NCBI RefSeq assembly: GCF_043677095.1
Contig: NZ_JBHLJR010000004.1
Span: 248,001-312,000, forward strand
DNA length: 64,000 nucleotides
Direction: 5' to 3'
Source of the DNA: Natronococcus roseus
GTDB taxonomy: Archaea; Halobacteriota; Halobacteria; Halobacteriales; Natrialbaceae
A model generated the notes under the pieces. That model was not told the DNA's origin. It worked only from the letters and a program-made list of their open reading frames with translations, and did not search any database. The position numbers and the translations under genes are program-made. Numbering within the stretch: the stretch's first letter is position 1; the number at the start of each line of letters is the position of its first letter. Positions 32,460 through 41,012 of this stretch are shown in pieces.

Positions 32460-33404
32460 CTACGGGACGAGCAGGTAGAGGAAGCCGGCGTAGCCGGCGA
32501 GGAGAACGGCGCCGTCGAGCCGGGAGAGCCGCCGTCCGTACCCCATCATCGCGACCAGAACGACGGTGAAGCCGACCAGTATCGGGAGCTCGAACCGGAG
32601 CGTGCTCGAGGCGATCTCGATGGGGGTGATCAGCGCGACGATGCCGAGCACCGCGAGCACGTTGTAGATGTTCGAGCCGACGACGTTGCCGATCGCGAAC
32701 CCCGTCTCGCCGCGGACGGCCCCGACGGCGGAGGCGGCGAGTTCGGGGAGCGACGTTCCGAGCGCCAATACGGTGAGCCCGACGAACAGCTCGGAAAAGC
32801 CCAGCTCGAGCAGCAGGTCGGTGCCGCCGGCGACGAGCCACCGCGAGCCGCCGACGAGCGCGAGCAGTCCCCCGCCGACGAGCGCGAGATCCCGGAGCGA
32901 GACCCCCTCGTTGGCTTCGGGTTTCTCCTCGGCCGGCATCGGGTCGGCGTTGACGTAGTACAGCAGGTAGGCGGTGAATCCGGCGAGCACCAGCAGGAAG
33001 ATCGCTCCCTCGAGCCGGCCGATCCGACCGTTCGCGCCGAAGACGACCAACAGTAGCGCCGCGAATACCATGAAGGGAACGTGACGCTTCATGACGGTCT
33101 CGCTGACCGACAGCGGCCTGATGAGGGCGGCGACGCCGAGTACCAGCCCCACGTTCGCGATGTTCGACCCCAGAACCGCGCCCAGTCCGATGTCGGTAGA
33201 GACGTCGAGGGCGCCGATCGTCGCGACGAACAGCTCCGGGGCGGTCGTCGCGAACGCGATCACCGTGACGCCGACGGTCGCCGCCCGGAGGCCGATCCCG
33301 AGCGCGAGGCGGCCGGCCCCGGCGACCAGCAGCTCCGCACCGGCGTACAGCGCGACGATCCCGGCTCCCAACAGGAGCACGGAGACCCCGGTCTCCGACA
33401 GCAT
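32460..33404 (-). CDS. sodium/calcium exchanger family membrane protein (CaCA)
   Basis: A 314-aa antiporter with about 10 transmembrane helices in two inverted repeats. The alpha-repeat motifs are ATTAPELFVATIGAL with LGSNIANVGLVLG near residue 55, and LGTSLPELAASAVGA with VGSNIYNVLAVLG near 215. The acidic residues in PEL bind cation. A charged cytoplasmic loop (MPAEEKPEANEG) separates the halves. It probably exports Ca2+ or exchanges it for Na+ or K+, which matters in a salt-loving cell. ATG 33404 starts the first helix. The longer upstream frame is antisense to aroE. Confidence 0.9.
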   Translation of the reverse strand: MLSETGVSVLLLGAGIVALYAGAELLVAGAGRLALGIGLRAATVGVTVIAFATTAPELFVATIGALDVSTDIGLGAVLGSNIANVGLVLGVAALIRPLSVSETVMKRHVPFMVFAALLLVVFGANGRIGRLEGAIFLLVLAGFTAYLLYYVNADPMPAEEKPEANEGVSLRDLALVGGGLLALVGGSRWLVAGGTDLLLELGFSELFVGLTVLALGTSLPELAASAVGAVRGETGFAIGNVVGSNIYNVLAVLGIVALITPIEIASSTLRFELPILVGFTVVLVAMMGYGRRLSRLDGAVLLAGYAGFLYLLVP

Positions 33405-33473
33405 ACCGGTCGCTACTCGAGACCGTGGGATAAGCGACCCGGAACCCCACCGAAGCGCTGCCGGAGCCACACC

Positions 33474-33479
33474 CGTTAT
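33474..33479 (+). promoter_or_regulatory. TATA-like element for aroE
   Basis: CGTTATACG lies about 27 bp before the aroE ATG at 33504, the leaderless spacing. Confidence 0.5.
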
Positions 33480-33503
33480 ACGCCCGCTCGCTCGAGTCGA
33501 CGT

Positions 33504-34310
33504 ATGGCCATGGACGTCTACGGACTGATCGGCAACCCGGTCGGCCACTCGCTGTCGCCGCCGATGCACGAGGCCGCCTACGACGAACTCGCACTCGACG
33601 CCCGCTACGTCACCTTCGAACCCGCCCCCGACGAGCTCGAGGCGGCGATCCGGGGCGCCGATGCGCTCGGCGTTCGGGGACTGAACGTGACGATCCCCTT
33701 CAAACGGGACGCCCTCGAGGTCGTCGCGGCCGACGAGCTGGCGACTCGAATCGGCGCGGTGAACACGATCGACTTCTCCGGCGAGGAACCTACGGGTCAC
33801 AACACCGACGCCGCCGGCGCGTTGCGCGCACTGCGGGATCACGACGTCGCGCTCGAGGACGCGAGTGCGGTCGTCGTCGGTGCCGGCGGCGCCGGCCGGG
33901 CCATCTCGTTCGGCCTTGCGGACGCGGGCGCCGCCGTGACGATCGCGAACCGGACCGAGTCGACGGCACACGAACTCGCCGACGAGGTGCCCGGCGCCGT
34001 CGGTCGGGGACTCGAGGACCTCGAGGCGCTCCTCGCCGACGCCGACGTGCTCGTCAACGCGACCAGCGTCGGGATGGAGGAGGACGCGACGCCGGTGCCG
34101 GCCGGGGCGCTCCACGGCGAGCTGGCGGTGCTCGACGCGGTGTATCGCCCGCTCGAGACGCGACTGCTTCGGGACGCCGAAGCCGTCGGCGCGACGACGG
34201 TCGACGGCGCCTGGATGCTGCTCTACCAGGGCGTCGAGGCGCTCGAGCTGTGGACCGACCGGGAGGCGCCCGTCGGGGCGATGAACGAGGCGCTTCGCTC
34301 GAGATTGTAG
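33504..34310 (+). CDS. aroE: shikimate dehydrogenase
   Basis: A 268-aa NADPH-dependent dehydrogenase of the shikimate pathway. The shikimate-binding GNPVGHSLSPPMHEAAY is at the N-terminus. NVTIPFKRDAL near residue 60 carries the catalytic Lys. NTDAAGALRAL follows, and the NADP-binding VVVGAGGAGRAI is near 126. The C-terminal GAWMLLYQGVEALELW is typical. It supplies aromatic amino acids and chorismate, the substrate of the pab genes 900 bp downstream. A second ATG two codons later (33510) is possible. Confidence 0.93.
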   Translation: MAMDVYGLIGNPVGHSLSPPMHEAAYDELALDARYVTFEPAPDELEAAIRGADALGVRGLNVTIPFKRDALEVVAADELATRIGAVNTIDFSGEEPTGHNTDAAGALRALRDHDVALEDASAVVVGAGGAGRAISFGLADAGAAVTIANRTESTAHELADEVPGAVGRGLEDLEALLADADVLVNATSVGMEEDATPVPAGALHGELAVLDAVYRPLETRLLRDAEAVGATTVDGAWMLLYQGVEALELWTDREAPVGAMNEALRSRL

Positions 34311-34385
34311 ACGCGACCGGAGGAGCGGTCGTTCACCGCGGGCATCAGGCGAATTTAAGTGGTGCGAGTTAACTATATCCAGCTA

Positions 34386-35135
34386 ATGGCAATCCTCCAA
34401 AAGCTGAAGTCGCTGCTGGGGTTCGACGACTCTGGCTCGGAGCGTGGGGACGCTCGGGACGTCGGGGTAACGGTCGAACGAGAGCGCGGGGCCGCCCCCG
34501 ACGAGGAGTCGGCGGCCGCCGAGACGACGGCTTCGGCCTCGACGGGGTCGATGACCGAGGCGAACGACACACCACACACTGCGGCGGAGCCCGCCGAGGC
34601 AGCGGGGCCGACACAGTCGGACGCAACGCCGACCGAATCGAAAGAGCCCGGCGAGAAGGGCGTTCGCGACGAGGAGGTCGTGGACGACGAGTCGGAACTC
34701 GAGGCCGACTCCGAGACCGAGTCTGCAGAACCGGCCGACCCGATCGAGTCGGCCGAATCTGACGATCTCGAGGAGGCGACCGAGACTGAGACGTCTCCGG
34801 ACGACTCCGACGCGGCTGCCGAATCCGAACTGGAGGCCGAGTCCGAGACTGAGACGCTGGACGAATCGGAGCCCGAGAGCGAGGCGCCGGACGACCCGGG
34901 TACGGAAGCTGAGGCCGAAACCGACGAGCCGGACGACGACGAGACGCCGGACGTTCCGGACGAACCCGTCGACGTTGTCAAGGGGATCGGCCCCGCGTAC
35001 GCGGATCGGCTGGCCGATGCCGGCGTCGAAACCGTGGCCGAGCTCGCCGATGCCGACGCCGCCCACCTCGAGTCCGAGACCGACATCGCAGAGAAACGCA
35101 TCCAGGGCTGGATCGACCGGGCGAAGGTCCGCTAA
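34386..35135 (+). CDS. acidic protein with C-terminal helix-hairpin-helix domain
   Basis: A 249-aa protein of three parts. The first 15 residues (MAILQKLKSLLGFDDS) form an amphipathic helix. The middle 150 residues are extremely acidic and Ser/Thr/Glu/Asp-rich, probably disordered. The last 55 residues form a helix-hairpin-helix module (DVVKGIGPAYADRLADAGV, then AELADADAAHL), as in DNA-binding or ribosome-linked proteins. The protein could tether DNA or a membrane-associated complex through its ends. A TTTAAG element lies about 30 bp upstream. It sits between aroE and pabB on the same strand. Function unknown. Confidence 0.8.
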   Translation: MAILQKLKSLLGFDDSGSERGDARDVGVTVERERGAAPDEESAAAETTASASTGSMTEANDTPHTAAEPAEAAGPTQSDATPTESKEPGEKGVRDEEVVDDESELEADSETESAEPADPIESAESDDLEEATETETSPDDSDAAAESELEAESETETLDESEPESEAPDDPGTEAEAETDEPDDDETPDVPDEPVDVVKGIGPAYADRLADAGVETVAELADADAAHLESETDIAEKRIQGWIDRAKVR

Positions 35136-35184
35136 TCCTGGAGAGAACCGTACACTGATTAGGGTCACGACCCTCCGCGAGGGT

Positions 35185-36720
35185 ATGAGCGATCCGCGCG
35201 TCGTCACGACGGTCGACTCGTTTCGCGCCGCCGCCCGCGGCGGCCTCGACGGCGACGGGGTAGCGGCCGCCCGCGTTCCGGTCACGGTTCGTCTCTCCGT
35301 CTCCGATCCCTTTCTCGCGTATCGCAGCGCCCGCGACGGCGACGGCGGTGTCTACCTCGAGACCACCGGCGGCCAGCCCGGCTGGGGGTACTTCGGCACC
35401 GATCCCGTAGACGGGCTCACCGTCGGCCCGGACGCGGTCGCGCGGAACCGAAGCGGCGAGTCGCCGACGCTTTCAGCACTCGAGGGCGTCCTCGCGGACG
35501 AGGACCTGGTCCGCGGGGACTGCGAGGTTCCCTACCCCTGCGGCGCCGTCGGCTGGCTCTCTTACGATATCGTCCGCGAACTCGAGGAGCTGCCAGCGTC
35601 GGCGATCGACGACCGCGGGCTCCCACGCCTCGAGGTCGCCGTCTACGACCGGCTGGCGGCCTGGGAGGAGCCGACGGCCGACGACGAGGCGACCGAACTC
35701 CGGATCACGGCCTGTCCGCGCGTCGAGCTCGGCGACGACCTCGAGGACGCCTACGATCGGGGTCGGGAGCGAGCGCTCGAGCTCGCCCGGAGCTGCCTCG
35801 AGGGCGACCCTGCGATCGGCGACCCGCCTGTCGCGACCGACGAGGCGACCTTCGAGAGCGACTGCGGCCGCGAGGCCTTCGCGGACCGCGTTCAGCGAGT
35901 CAAGGAGTACGTCCGGGACGGCGACACCTTCCAGGCGAACATTTCCCAGCGGCTGGTCGCGCCCGCCGCGGTCCACCCCGTTGCGGCCTACGACGCGCTC
36001 CGGCGGGTGAATCCGGCGCCGTACTCGGGACTGCTCGAGTTTCGCAGCGCCGATCTGGTGAGCGCAAGTCCGGAACTGCTGCTTGAGCGAGACAGCGAGT
36101 TCGTTCGAACGGAGCCCATCGCGGGAACTCGTCCGCGCGGAGCGACTCCGGAGGAGGACGCCGAGCTCGAGGCCGACCTGCTCGCCGACGAGAAGGAACG
36201 CGCCGAGCACGCGATGCTCGTCGACCTCGAGCGAAACGACCTCGGGAAGGTCAGCGCGTACGGCAGCGTCGACGTCGAGGAGTACCGTCGGATCGACCGC
36301 TACTCGGAGGTAATGCACCTCGTCTCGGACGTCACCGGCCGACTCCGTTCGGACGCGACGCTCGCCGACGCCGCCGCGGCGATGTTCCCCGGCGGGACGA
36401 TCACGGGCGCGCCCAAACCCCGGACGATGGAGATCATCGACGAGCTCGAGGCGACCCGCCGAGGTCCGTACACCGGTAGCGTCGGCATCTTTGGCTTCGA
36501 CGGGCGAGCGACGCTGAACATCGTCATCCGGACGCTCGTCCGTCACGACGAGGAGTATCACCTTCGCGTGGGCGCGGGGATCGTCCACGACTCGGATCCC
36601 GACAGCGAGTACGACGAGACCCTCGACAAGGGGCGGGCGCTGATCAACGCCATCGACGACGCGCTTGGGGAGCGAGCCGGAATGGGCCTCGAGGGCGCTG
36701 GGGGTGAGGACGATGAGTGA
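35185..36720 (+). CDS. pabB: aminodeoxychorismate/anthranilate synthase component I
   Basis: A 511-aa chorismate-using enzyme of the TrpE/PabB family. Visible motifs are CGAVGWLSYDIVREL near residue 117, GDTFQANISQRL near 250, the EPIAGTRPRG motif with Ala313, DLERNDLGKV near 350, and FPGGTITGAPKPRTMEII near 403. Position 313 matters. E. coli PabB has a catalytic Lys (K274) in PIKGT, whereas anthranilate synthases have Ala. The next gene, a pabC-type aminotransferase, and the haloarchaeal context favour aminodeoxychorismate synthase (folate). The Ala leaves anthranilate synthase possible. It overlaps pabA by 8 bp. Confidence 0.75.
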   Translation: MSDPRVVTTVDSFRAAARGGLDGDGVAAARVPVTVRLSVSDPFLAYRSARDGDGGVYLETTGGQPGWGYFGTDPVDGLTVGPDAVARNRSGESPTLSALEGVLADEDLVRGDCEVPYPCGAVGWLSYDIVRELEELPASAIDDRGLPRLEVAVYDRLAAWEEPTADDEATELRITACPRVELGDDLEDAYDRGRERALELARSCLEGDPAIGDPPVATDEATFESDCGREAFADRVQRVKEYVRDGDTFQANISQRLVAPAAVHPVAAYDALRRVNPAPYSGLLEFRSADLVSASPELLLERDSEFVRTEPIAGTRPRGATPEEDAELEADLLADEKERAEHAMLVDLERNDLGKVSAYGSVDVEEYRRIDRYSEVMHLVSDVTGRLRSDATLADAAAAMFPGGTITGAPKPRTMEIIDELEATRRGPYTGSVGIFGFDGRATLNIVIRTLVRHDEEYHLRVGAGIVHDSDPDSEYDETLDKGRALINAIDDALGERAGMGLEGAGGEDDE

Positions 36721-37486
36721 CGAACACAGCAGCCGCTCGCTCGGGTCCGCGAGCGAGCGGCCCAACGACCGACCGGAGGGAGGGAGGCAGGGTTTTCATC
36801 AACGTTTTGCCAGCGAACGAGCGTCAGCGAGTGAGCGCAGCAAAAGGTTGCTGGTCATCGACAACTACGACTCCTTCGCGTACAACCTCGTCCAGTACGT
36901 CGGCGAAGTTGCCGACGAGGTCGTAGTCAGACGGAACGACGAGATCGACCTCGAGAGCGTCCGCGAACTCGATCCGACAGGGATCGTCGTCTCGCCCGGC
37001 CCCGGAACCCCCCAGGAGGCGGGGATCTCGATCCCGCTGTTCGCCGAAACCAACTACCCGATCCTCGGGGTCTGTCTGGGCCACCAGGCGCTGTGTGCGG
37101 CCGAGGGCGCCCCGGTCGTCCACGCCCCCCACGTCGTCCACGGCAAGCCCTCGCGGATCTCCCACGACGGTTCGGGGCTGTTCGACGGACTCCCCGAACG
37201 GTTCCAGGTCGGGCGCTACCACTCGCTTGCCGTCGAGCGCGAGGACCTCCCCGACAGCCTCGAGGAGACGGCCCGAACCGCCGACGAGCGGGGCGTCCTG
37301 ATGGCGGTTCGTCACCGGGAAAAGCCGCAGCTGGGCGTGCAGTTTCACCCAGAGAGCATCCTCACTCGCGACCCCGAGGAGGACGCCAATGGGGAAATTT
37401 CGCTTTCGGTCGGCAAGCGGATGGTCGAGAACTTCTGTCGGTTCGCCGCCGACCACGAGCGATCCGACTCGCGGGGCGAGCGATGA
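36713..37486 (+). CDS. pabA: glutamine amidotransferase of aminodeoxychorismate/anthranilate synthase
   Basis: A 257-aa class I amidotransferase. After a 45-residue N-terminal extension, the fold starts at LLVIDNYDSFAYNLVQYVG. The catalytic Cys is in GVCLGHQAL near residue 125, and the His-Glu pair is in VQFHPES near 220. It hydrolyses glutamine and passes ammonia to PabB. The extension (SDEHSSRSLGSASERPNDRP and onward) has no homology and is encoded by a GAGCGA-type intergenic repeat. The true start could be an in-frame TTG at 36848. It overlaps pabB by 8 bp and pabC by 4 bp. Confidence 0.87.
   Translation: MSDEHSSRSLGSASERPNDRPEGGRQGFHQRFASERASASERSKRLLVIDNYDSFAYNLVQYVGEVADEVVVRRNDEIDLESVRELDPTGIVVSPGPGTPQEAGISIPLFAETNYPILGVCLGHQALCAAEGAPVVHAPHVVHGKPSRISHDGSGLFDGLPERFQVGRYHSLAVEREDLPDSLEETARTADERGVLMAVRHREKPQLGVQFHPESILTRDPEEDANGEISLSVGKRMVENFCRFAADHERSDSRGER
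36737..36847. repeat. GAGCGA-rich interspersed sequence, copy 3, inside the 5' end of pabA
   Basis: It contains CCGCGAGCGAGCGG, CGGAGGGAGGGAGG, GGTTTTCATC, CGTTTTGCCAGCG and ends GCGCAGCAAAAGG. It parallels the intergenic copy at 28957-29051 (ATTTTTGCAAGCG ... CCGCAGCAAAAAGG). Here it lies in frame and codes for the extra N-terminus of PabA. Confidence 0.55.
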
Positions 37487-38349
37487 GCGACCGACTGTAC
37501 CACGTCGACGGCGAGCTCGTTCCCGCCTCGGAGGCGACCGTCAGCGTCGACGACCGCGGCTTTCGCTACGGCGACGCCGCCTTCGAGACCCTGCGGACCT
37601 ACGGCGGGACCGTCCTCGACTGGGCGGCCCACCGCGAGCGCCTCGAGGGAACCTGCGACGCCCTCTCCCTCGAGCACGGCCTTTCGGGGAGCGAACTCCG
37701 GGACCGAATCGACGAGACGCTCGCGGCGAACGACCTCGCGGACGCCTACGTCCGGCTCTCGGTCACCCGCGGGGTCCAGCCGGGCAAGCTCACCCCCCAG
37801 CCCGAGGTCGATCCGACGGTCGTCGTCTACGCCAAACCGCTCCCCCGGGGCGGACTCGAGGGCGACCCCGTCTGGAACGGGCCCGCGACGGTCCGCAGCG
37901 TCGAGACCCGACGGATCCCCGACGCGGCGCTGCCCTCGAGTGCGAAAACCCACAACTACCTCAACGGGATCCTCGCGCGGGCGGAACTCGAGGGCGAGGC
38001 CGACGAGGCGCTGCTCTCGGATCTCGAGGGGAACGTCGCCGAGGGCGCGACGAGCAACCTGTTTTTCGTCCGCCACGGGACGGTCTGTACCCCCACGACG
38101 GACGGCGACGTCCTGCCCGGGATCACCCGAAAGACGGTCCTCGAGCTGGCTCGAGGGGCCGACCTCCCGGTCGAGGAGGGGAGCTACGGACTGGCCGAGG
38201 TCCTCGAGGCCGACGAGGCCTTCCTCACGAACCGCACCTGGGAGCTGCGACCGATCGGCTCGCTGGACGGGGTCGACCTCGGCGGCGGACCGGTGACGGA
38301 TCGCCTCTCGAGGCTGTACGACGAGCGCGTCGAAAGCGCCTGTTACTGA
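37483..38349 (+). CDS. pabC: class IV aminotransferase, aminodeoxychorismate lyase-like
   Basis: A 288-aa PLP fold-type IV enzyme. It starts LYHVDGELVPASEATVSVDDRGFRYGDAAFETLRTYGG. The PLP lysine should be K in SSAKTHNYLNGILA near residue 150. The EGATSNLFFVRHG and VLPGITRKTVLELA motifs follow. Next to pabB and pabA it most likely releases 4-aminobenzoate and pyruvate, although branched-chain or D-amino acid aminotransferases share the fold. ATG 37483 overlaps the pabA stop by ATGA, so the trio is translationally coupled. Confidence 0.84.
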   Translation: MSDRLYHVDGELVPASEATVSVDDRGFRYGDAAFETLRTYGGTVLDWAAHRERLEGTCDALSLEHGLSGSELRDRIDETLAANDLADAYVRLSVTRGVQPGKLTPQPEVDPTVVVYAKPLPRGGLEGDPVWNGPATVRSVETRRIPDAALPSSAKTHNYLNGILARAELEGEADEALLSDLEGNVAEGATSNLFFVRHGTVCTPTTDGDVLPGITRKTVLELARGADLPVEEGSYGLAEVLEADEAFLTNRTWELRPIGSLDGVDLGGGPVTDRLSRLYDERVESACY

Positions 38350-38402
38350 TCGATCGGTGCGCGGACCGAAACTGTCAGTGTGTTGTACGAACCACTATTC
38401 GT

Positions 38403-38612
38403 ATGGACAAACCCAAAAAGAGCGTGGACGTCTTCGCCCTGGAGATGACGGTTATCTTCCTGGCTCCACCACTCGGTTTGGGTGCGTTTCTCGCCGTCCT
38501 CGGCGAGCCCGCGGACTTCCTGCCCGGGTTCGGCGTCGGCCTGATCGTCGGGGTCAGCGCGGCCAGTCTGCGCAACGAGATCCGCGGGGCTCGAGACGCG
38601 AGCGACGACTGA
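38403..38612 (+). CDS. small membrane protein, 69 aa, hypothetical
   Basis: A 69-aa protein. A basic start (MDKPKKSVDVF) is followed by two hydrophobic stretches, about residues 12-32 (LEMTVIFLAPPLGLGAFLAVL) and 39-56 (LPGFGVGLIVGVSAASL), and a charged C-terminus. It looks like a two-helix membrane protein with the N-terminus in the cytoplasm. It is 53 bp downstream of pabC and may share its transcript. No family recognised. Confidence 0.65.
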   Translation: MDKPKKSVDVFALEMTVIFLAPPLGLGAFLAVLGEPADFLPGFGVGLIVGVSAASLRNEIRGARDASDD

Positions 38613-38672
38613 CCGGGACGGGTCCCCGCCTTGTGCCGTGGGGAGCCACGACACGCGAACCGACCCGCTCGT

Positions 38673-38852
38673 TCACGGCCTGCGAATCGGACCGTTCCGA
38701 TCCGCAACGGCGAGGCCGACCCCCACGCCGATCACAATAGGGAAGGAGCGCGTCGGGTCGAACCGACCGAACAGCAGCAGCTCGAAACTCGAGAGAGACA
38801 CGAACGCGAAGGTCGCCCAGGGGAAGACAGGACGGACGAACGAACGGATCAT
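38673..38852 (-). CDS. small hydrophobic protein, 59 aa, hypothetical
   Basis: A 59-aa frame from ATG at 38850-38852 to a stop codon at 38673. The product has two hydrophobic stretches (FPWATFAFVSLSSFELLLFG and SFPIVIGVGVGLAVA) joined by RFDPTR and ending with basic residues. This pattern of two helices and a short polar turn is what a real small membrane protein looks like, and it fills an otherwise empty gap between convergent genes. No clear TATA box is visible. Moderate support only. Confidence 0.45.
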   Translation of the reverse strand: MIRSFVRPVFPWATFAFVSLSSFELLLFGRFDPTRSFPIVIGVGVGLAVADRNGPIRRP

Positions 38853-38920
38853 TCGGCTCGAGGGATGATTCGGCTCGCGATACCGTTTCGGGCTCTCGGC
38901 ACCGAGGGTTTCGAGGGTGA

Positions 38921-40012
38921 TCAGTCGGCCGGTTCGGGCACCGCCGATCCCTCGGCGTCGGCCTCGAGGAGCTCCCGTTCGACGCCCGCGAGTTCCGTGA
39001 CGAACGCCGAGCCGAACGCGCTGGCCGGGGTCTGGAACCCGTTCTCGACGCCGTCCTCGAGGAGATGTTCGACGGCGCTGACCGCGGCATCGGCCGTCAG
39101 TGCGTACGGGTTGGGCGTCCGGAGGCGGCCGCTGCGGCGCTCGCCGCTGTCGTCGTCGACGACCTCGCCCCAGACGGTCGCGGATTCGGTCGCCAGGGCC
39201 GTCCCGTCGGGACCGTCGAGGAGGGCGTCGATCGCGCGGGTCGCCGCGCGTTCGACCGACGGCCGCTCGAGGAGCCACCCCAGCGAGTCGGTCGCCGACA
39301 GCAGCGGCTTGCTCCACTCGGGGACGGCGCCGTAGACCTCGACCGTCTCGATTCCGGTCGTGTGGGCCGCGGTGATGACGTCGCCCAGCGGGATCGTCAC
39401 GGCGTGTTCGGGACCCTCACCGAAGTCGATCTTCCGGCTGCGGAAGGCCGCGGGAACGCTGAGTAGCCGTCCATCCCGACGGATGACGCCTCCTTCCCCG
39501 GCCAGTTCGACGAACGTCCGGGCGGTTCCCGGGGAGAAGCCGTACTCGCTCTTGACGCCCAGCTGAAGCCGATCGGCGGTCGGCAGGCGCTCGTGGAGCA
39601 TCGCGGCCAGACAGTCGGTCGGGACGACGTCGAACCCGACCCCGGGGAGCAGCGTGATCCCCGCCGCGCTGGCGGTCTCCCCGTACTGGCGGAGGCGTTC
39701 GAACACCGGGAACTCGCCAGTAATGTCGAGGTAGTCCGTTCCCGCCTCGAGACAGGCCAACACGAGCGGTTCGGCGGTTCGCTCGAACGGGCCGGCGCAG
39801 TTCAACACGGCGTCGAACGCATCGAGATCGTCCTCGAGCCGGCCGTCCGTTAGGTCGATCGCCCGTCCTCCGAGGTCGAGGTCCTCGGCCTGTTGGGCGA
39901 CCCGTTCCCCGTCGCGCCCGGCGAGGGTCGGCGAGCCGCCGCGAGCCACGGCCTCGCGGGCGATCAGCCGGCCGGTGTAGCCGTACGAGCCGTAGATGAG
40001 GAGGGAGTCCAT
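38921..40012 (-). CDS. saccharopine dehydrogenase-like NAD(P)-dependent oxidoreductase
   Basis: A 363-aa Rossmann protein. IYGSYGYTGRLIAREAVARG at the N-terminus is the nucleotide-binding motif of the saccharopine dehydrogenase/trans-enoyl reductase group. DAVLNCAGPF near residue 70 and YLDITGEFPVFERL near 93 are also typical, as is LLPGVGFDVVPTDC near 120. Related proteins act as trans-acting enoyl reductases or on lipid-linked substrates. The real substrate is unknown and lysine catabolism is not implied. It is monocistronic. Confidence 0.83.
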   Translation of the reverse strand: MDSLLIYGSYGYTGRLIAREAVARGGSPTLAGRDGERVAQQAEDLDLGGRAIDLTDGRLEDDLDAFDAVLNCAGPFERTAEPLVLACLEAGTDYLDITGEFPVFERLRQYGETASAAGITLLPGVGFDVVPTDCLAAMLHERLPTADRLQLGVKSEYGFSPGTARTFVELAGEGGVIRRDGRLLSVPAAFRSRKIDFGEGPEHAVTIPLGDVITAAHTTGIETVEVYGAVPEWSKPLLSATDSLGWLLERPSVERAATRAIDALLDGPDGTALATESATVWGEVVDDDSGERRSGRLRTPNPYALTADAAVSAVEHLLEDGVENGFQTPASAFGSAFVTELAGVERELLEADAEGSAVPEPAD

Positions 40013-40096
40013 GGCAGTCGTTGGGGGTTCGGCGTGTTAAAACTCCGTCAGACGGTCTCGAAACGTTCACGAGCGCTGACTCGTAACCGGACACCG

Positions 40097-40525
40097 ATGG
40101 CGGCTACACAGCGGATCACGACCCTGGAGAACGTTCCCGCGGAGTCGACCTTCCTCTTTCGCGTCGCCGACGAACTGGGCGACCGCCGGGAGGCGATTCT
40201 CGTCGCGAACGGCGCGGCGTCGACCGACGCGGACGTCTCGTGCTGGTTGAACTACTGTCAGCACTTCACGCATATCAAACTCGACAAGGGCGACGGCGCG
40301 CCGATGCGCGACGGCGAGGTGATCTGTGCGAACCACGGCGCGTACTTCGAAACCGACTCGGGGAAGTGTACGTTCGGTCCCTGCGAGGGGGCGTACCTGA
40401 CCGAACTCGAGGTGACGGTCTCGGACGGCGACGTCTATCTGACCGACGAGGAGTACGAGTTCGTCGCGGCAGGCCCGATCGACGAGGGCGGCGACCTGAC
40501 CTCGACGTCGAACGTCGAGTTCTAG
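40097..40525 (+). CDS. Rieske-type 2Fe-2S protein
   Basis: A 142-aa soluble Rieske protein. The cluster ligands are in NYCQHFTH (C-x-H, near residue 55) and VICANHGAYF (C-x2-H, near 77), and the GKCTFGPCEGAYL loop follows with further cysteines. There is no signal peptide or membrane helix, so it is cytoplasmic and resembles dioxygenase or nitrite-reductase-type Rieske ferredoxins. It is divergent from the dehydrogenase gene and may act with it or with other oxidoreductases. Its stop region overlaps the opposing regulator by 4 bp. Confidence 0.88.
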   Translation: MAATQRITTLENVPAESTFLFRVADELGDRREAILVANGAASTDADVSCWLNYCQHFTHIKLDKGDGAPMRDGEVICANHGAYFETDSGKCTFGPCEGAYLTELEVTVSDGDVYLTDEEYEFVAAGPIDEGGDLTSTSNVEF

Positions 40526-40881
40526 CGCATCTCGAGGGGGATCACGAGATCCCGCTCCTGGTCGTACTCGATGAGGTCGGCCTCGACGAGCCGGGGCATG
40601 TGGTCGTGGTACAGGGAGATGTAGACGTTCGCGACTCGCTCGGCCGACAGCTCGGTTACCTTTCGGCCGGTTTCGCGAACTGCGACCTCCTCGGCGGCGT
40701 CGGGCAGCGTCAGCTCCTCGCCGTAGGTGCGCATGACCTCGAGCAACAGCCGGCGGCGCCGATCGGCCAACAGCTCGAGGCTCTCGTCGACCGCTGCCGG
40801 GGACTCCTCGCGGCGCTCGAGCCAGTCGAGCATCGCGAGAACGAACCCGGGGGAGTCGAAGTCGGAGTCGGAGGTGGTCAT
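40522..40881 (-). CDS. DUF7344-type winged-helix regulator
   Basis: A 119-aa protein. After an acidic start, LELLADRRRRLLLEVMRTYG begins a winged-helix domain that ends ISLYHDHMPRLVEADLIEYDQERDLV. This is the pattern of haloarchaeal DUF7344 HTH proteins. It is a relative of the gene at 43177. Genes of this kind are probable transcription regulators with no known ligand. ATG 40881 starts MTTSDSD. It is convergent with the Rieske gene. Confidence 0.78.
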   Translation of the reverse strand: MTTSDSDFDSPGFVLAMLDWLERREESPAAVDESLELLADRRRRLLLEVMRTYGEELTLPDAAEEVAVRETGRKVTELSAERVANVYISLYHDHMPRLVEADLIEYDQERDLVIPLEMR

Positions 40882-41012
40882 ACGTATGTTGCGTCGCGAG
40901 CCCGGCGGCGGCCGGCGAGAACCGGCGATCGACCGCTCGAGGCGTCGATATCGGACCGTCGCCGCGCCGACAGATAGGCGTGTCGAAACCGCGCTCGCAG
41001 TTCGGGCCGCGG

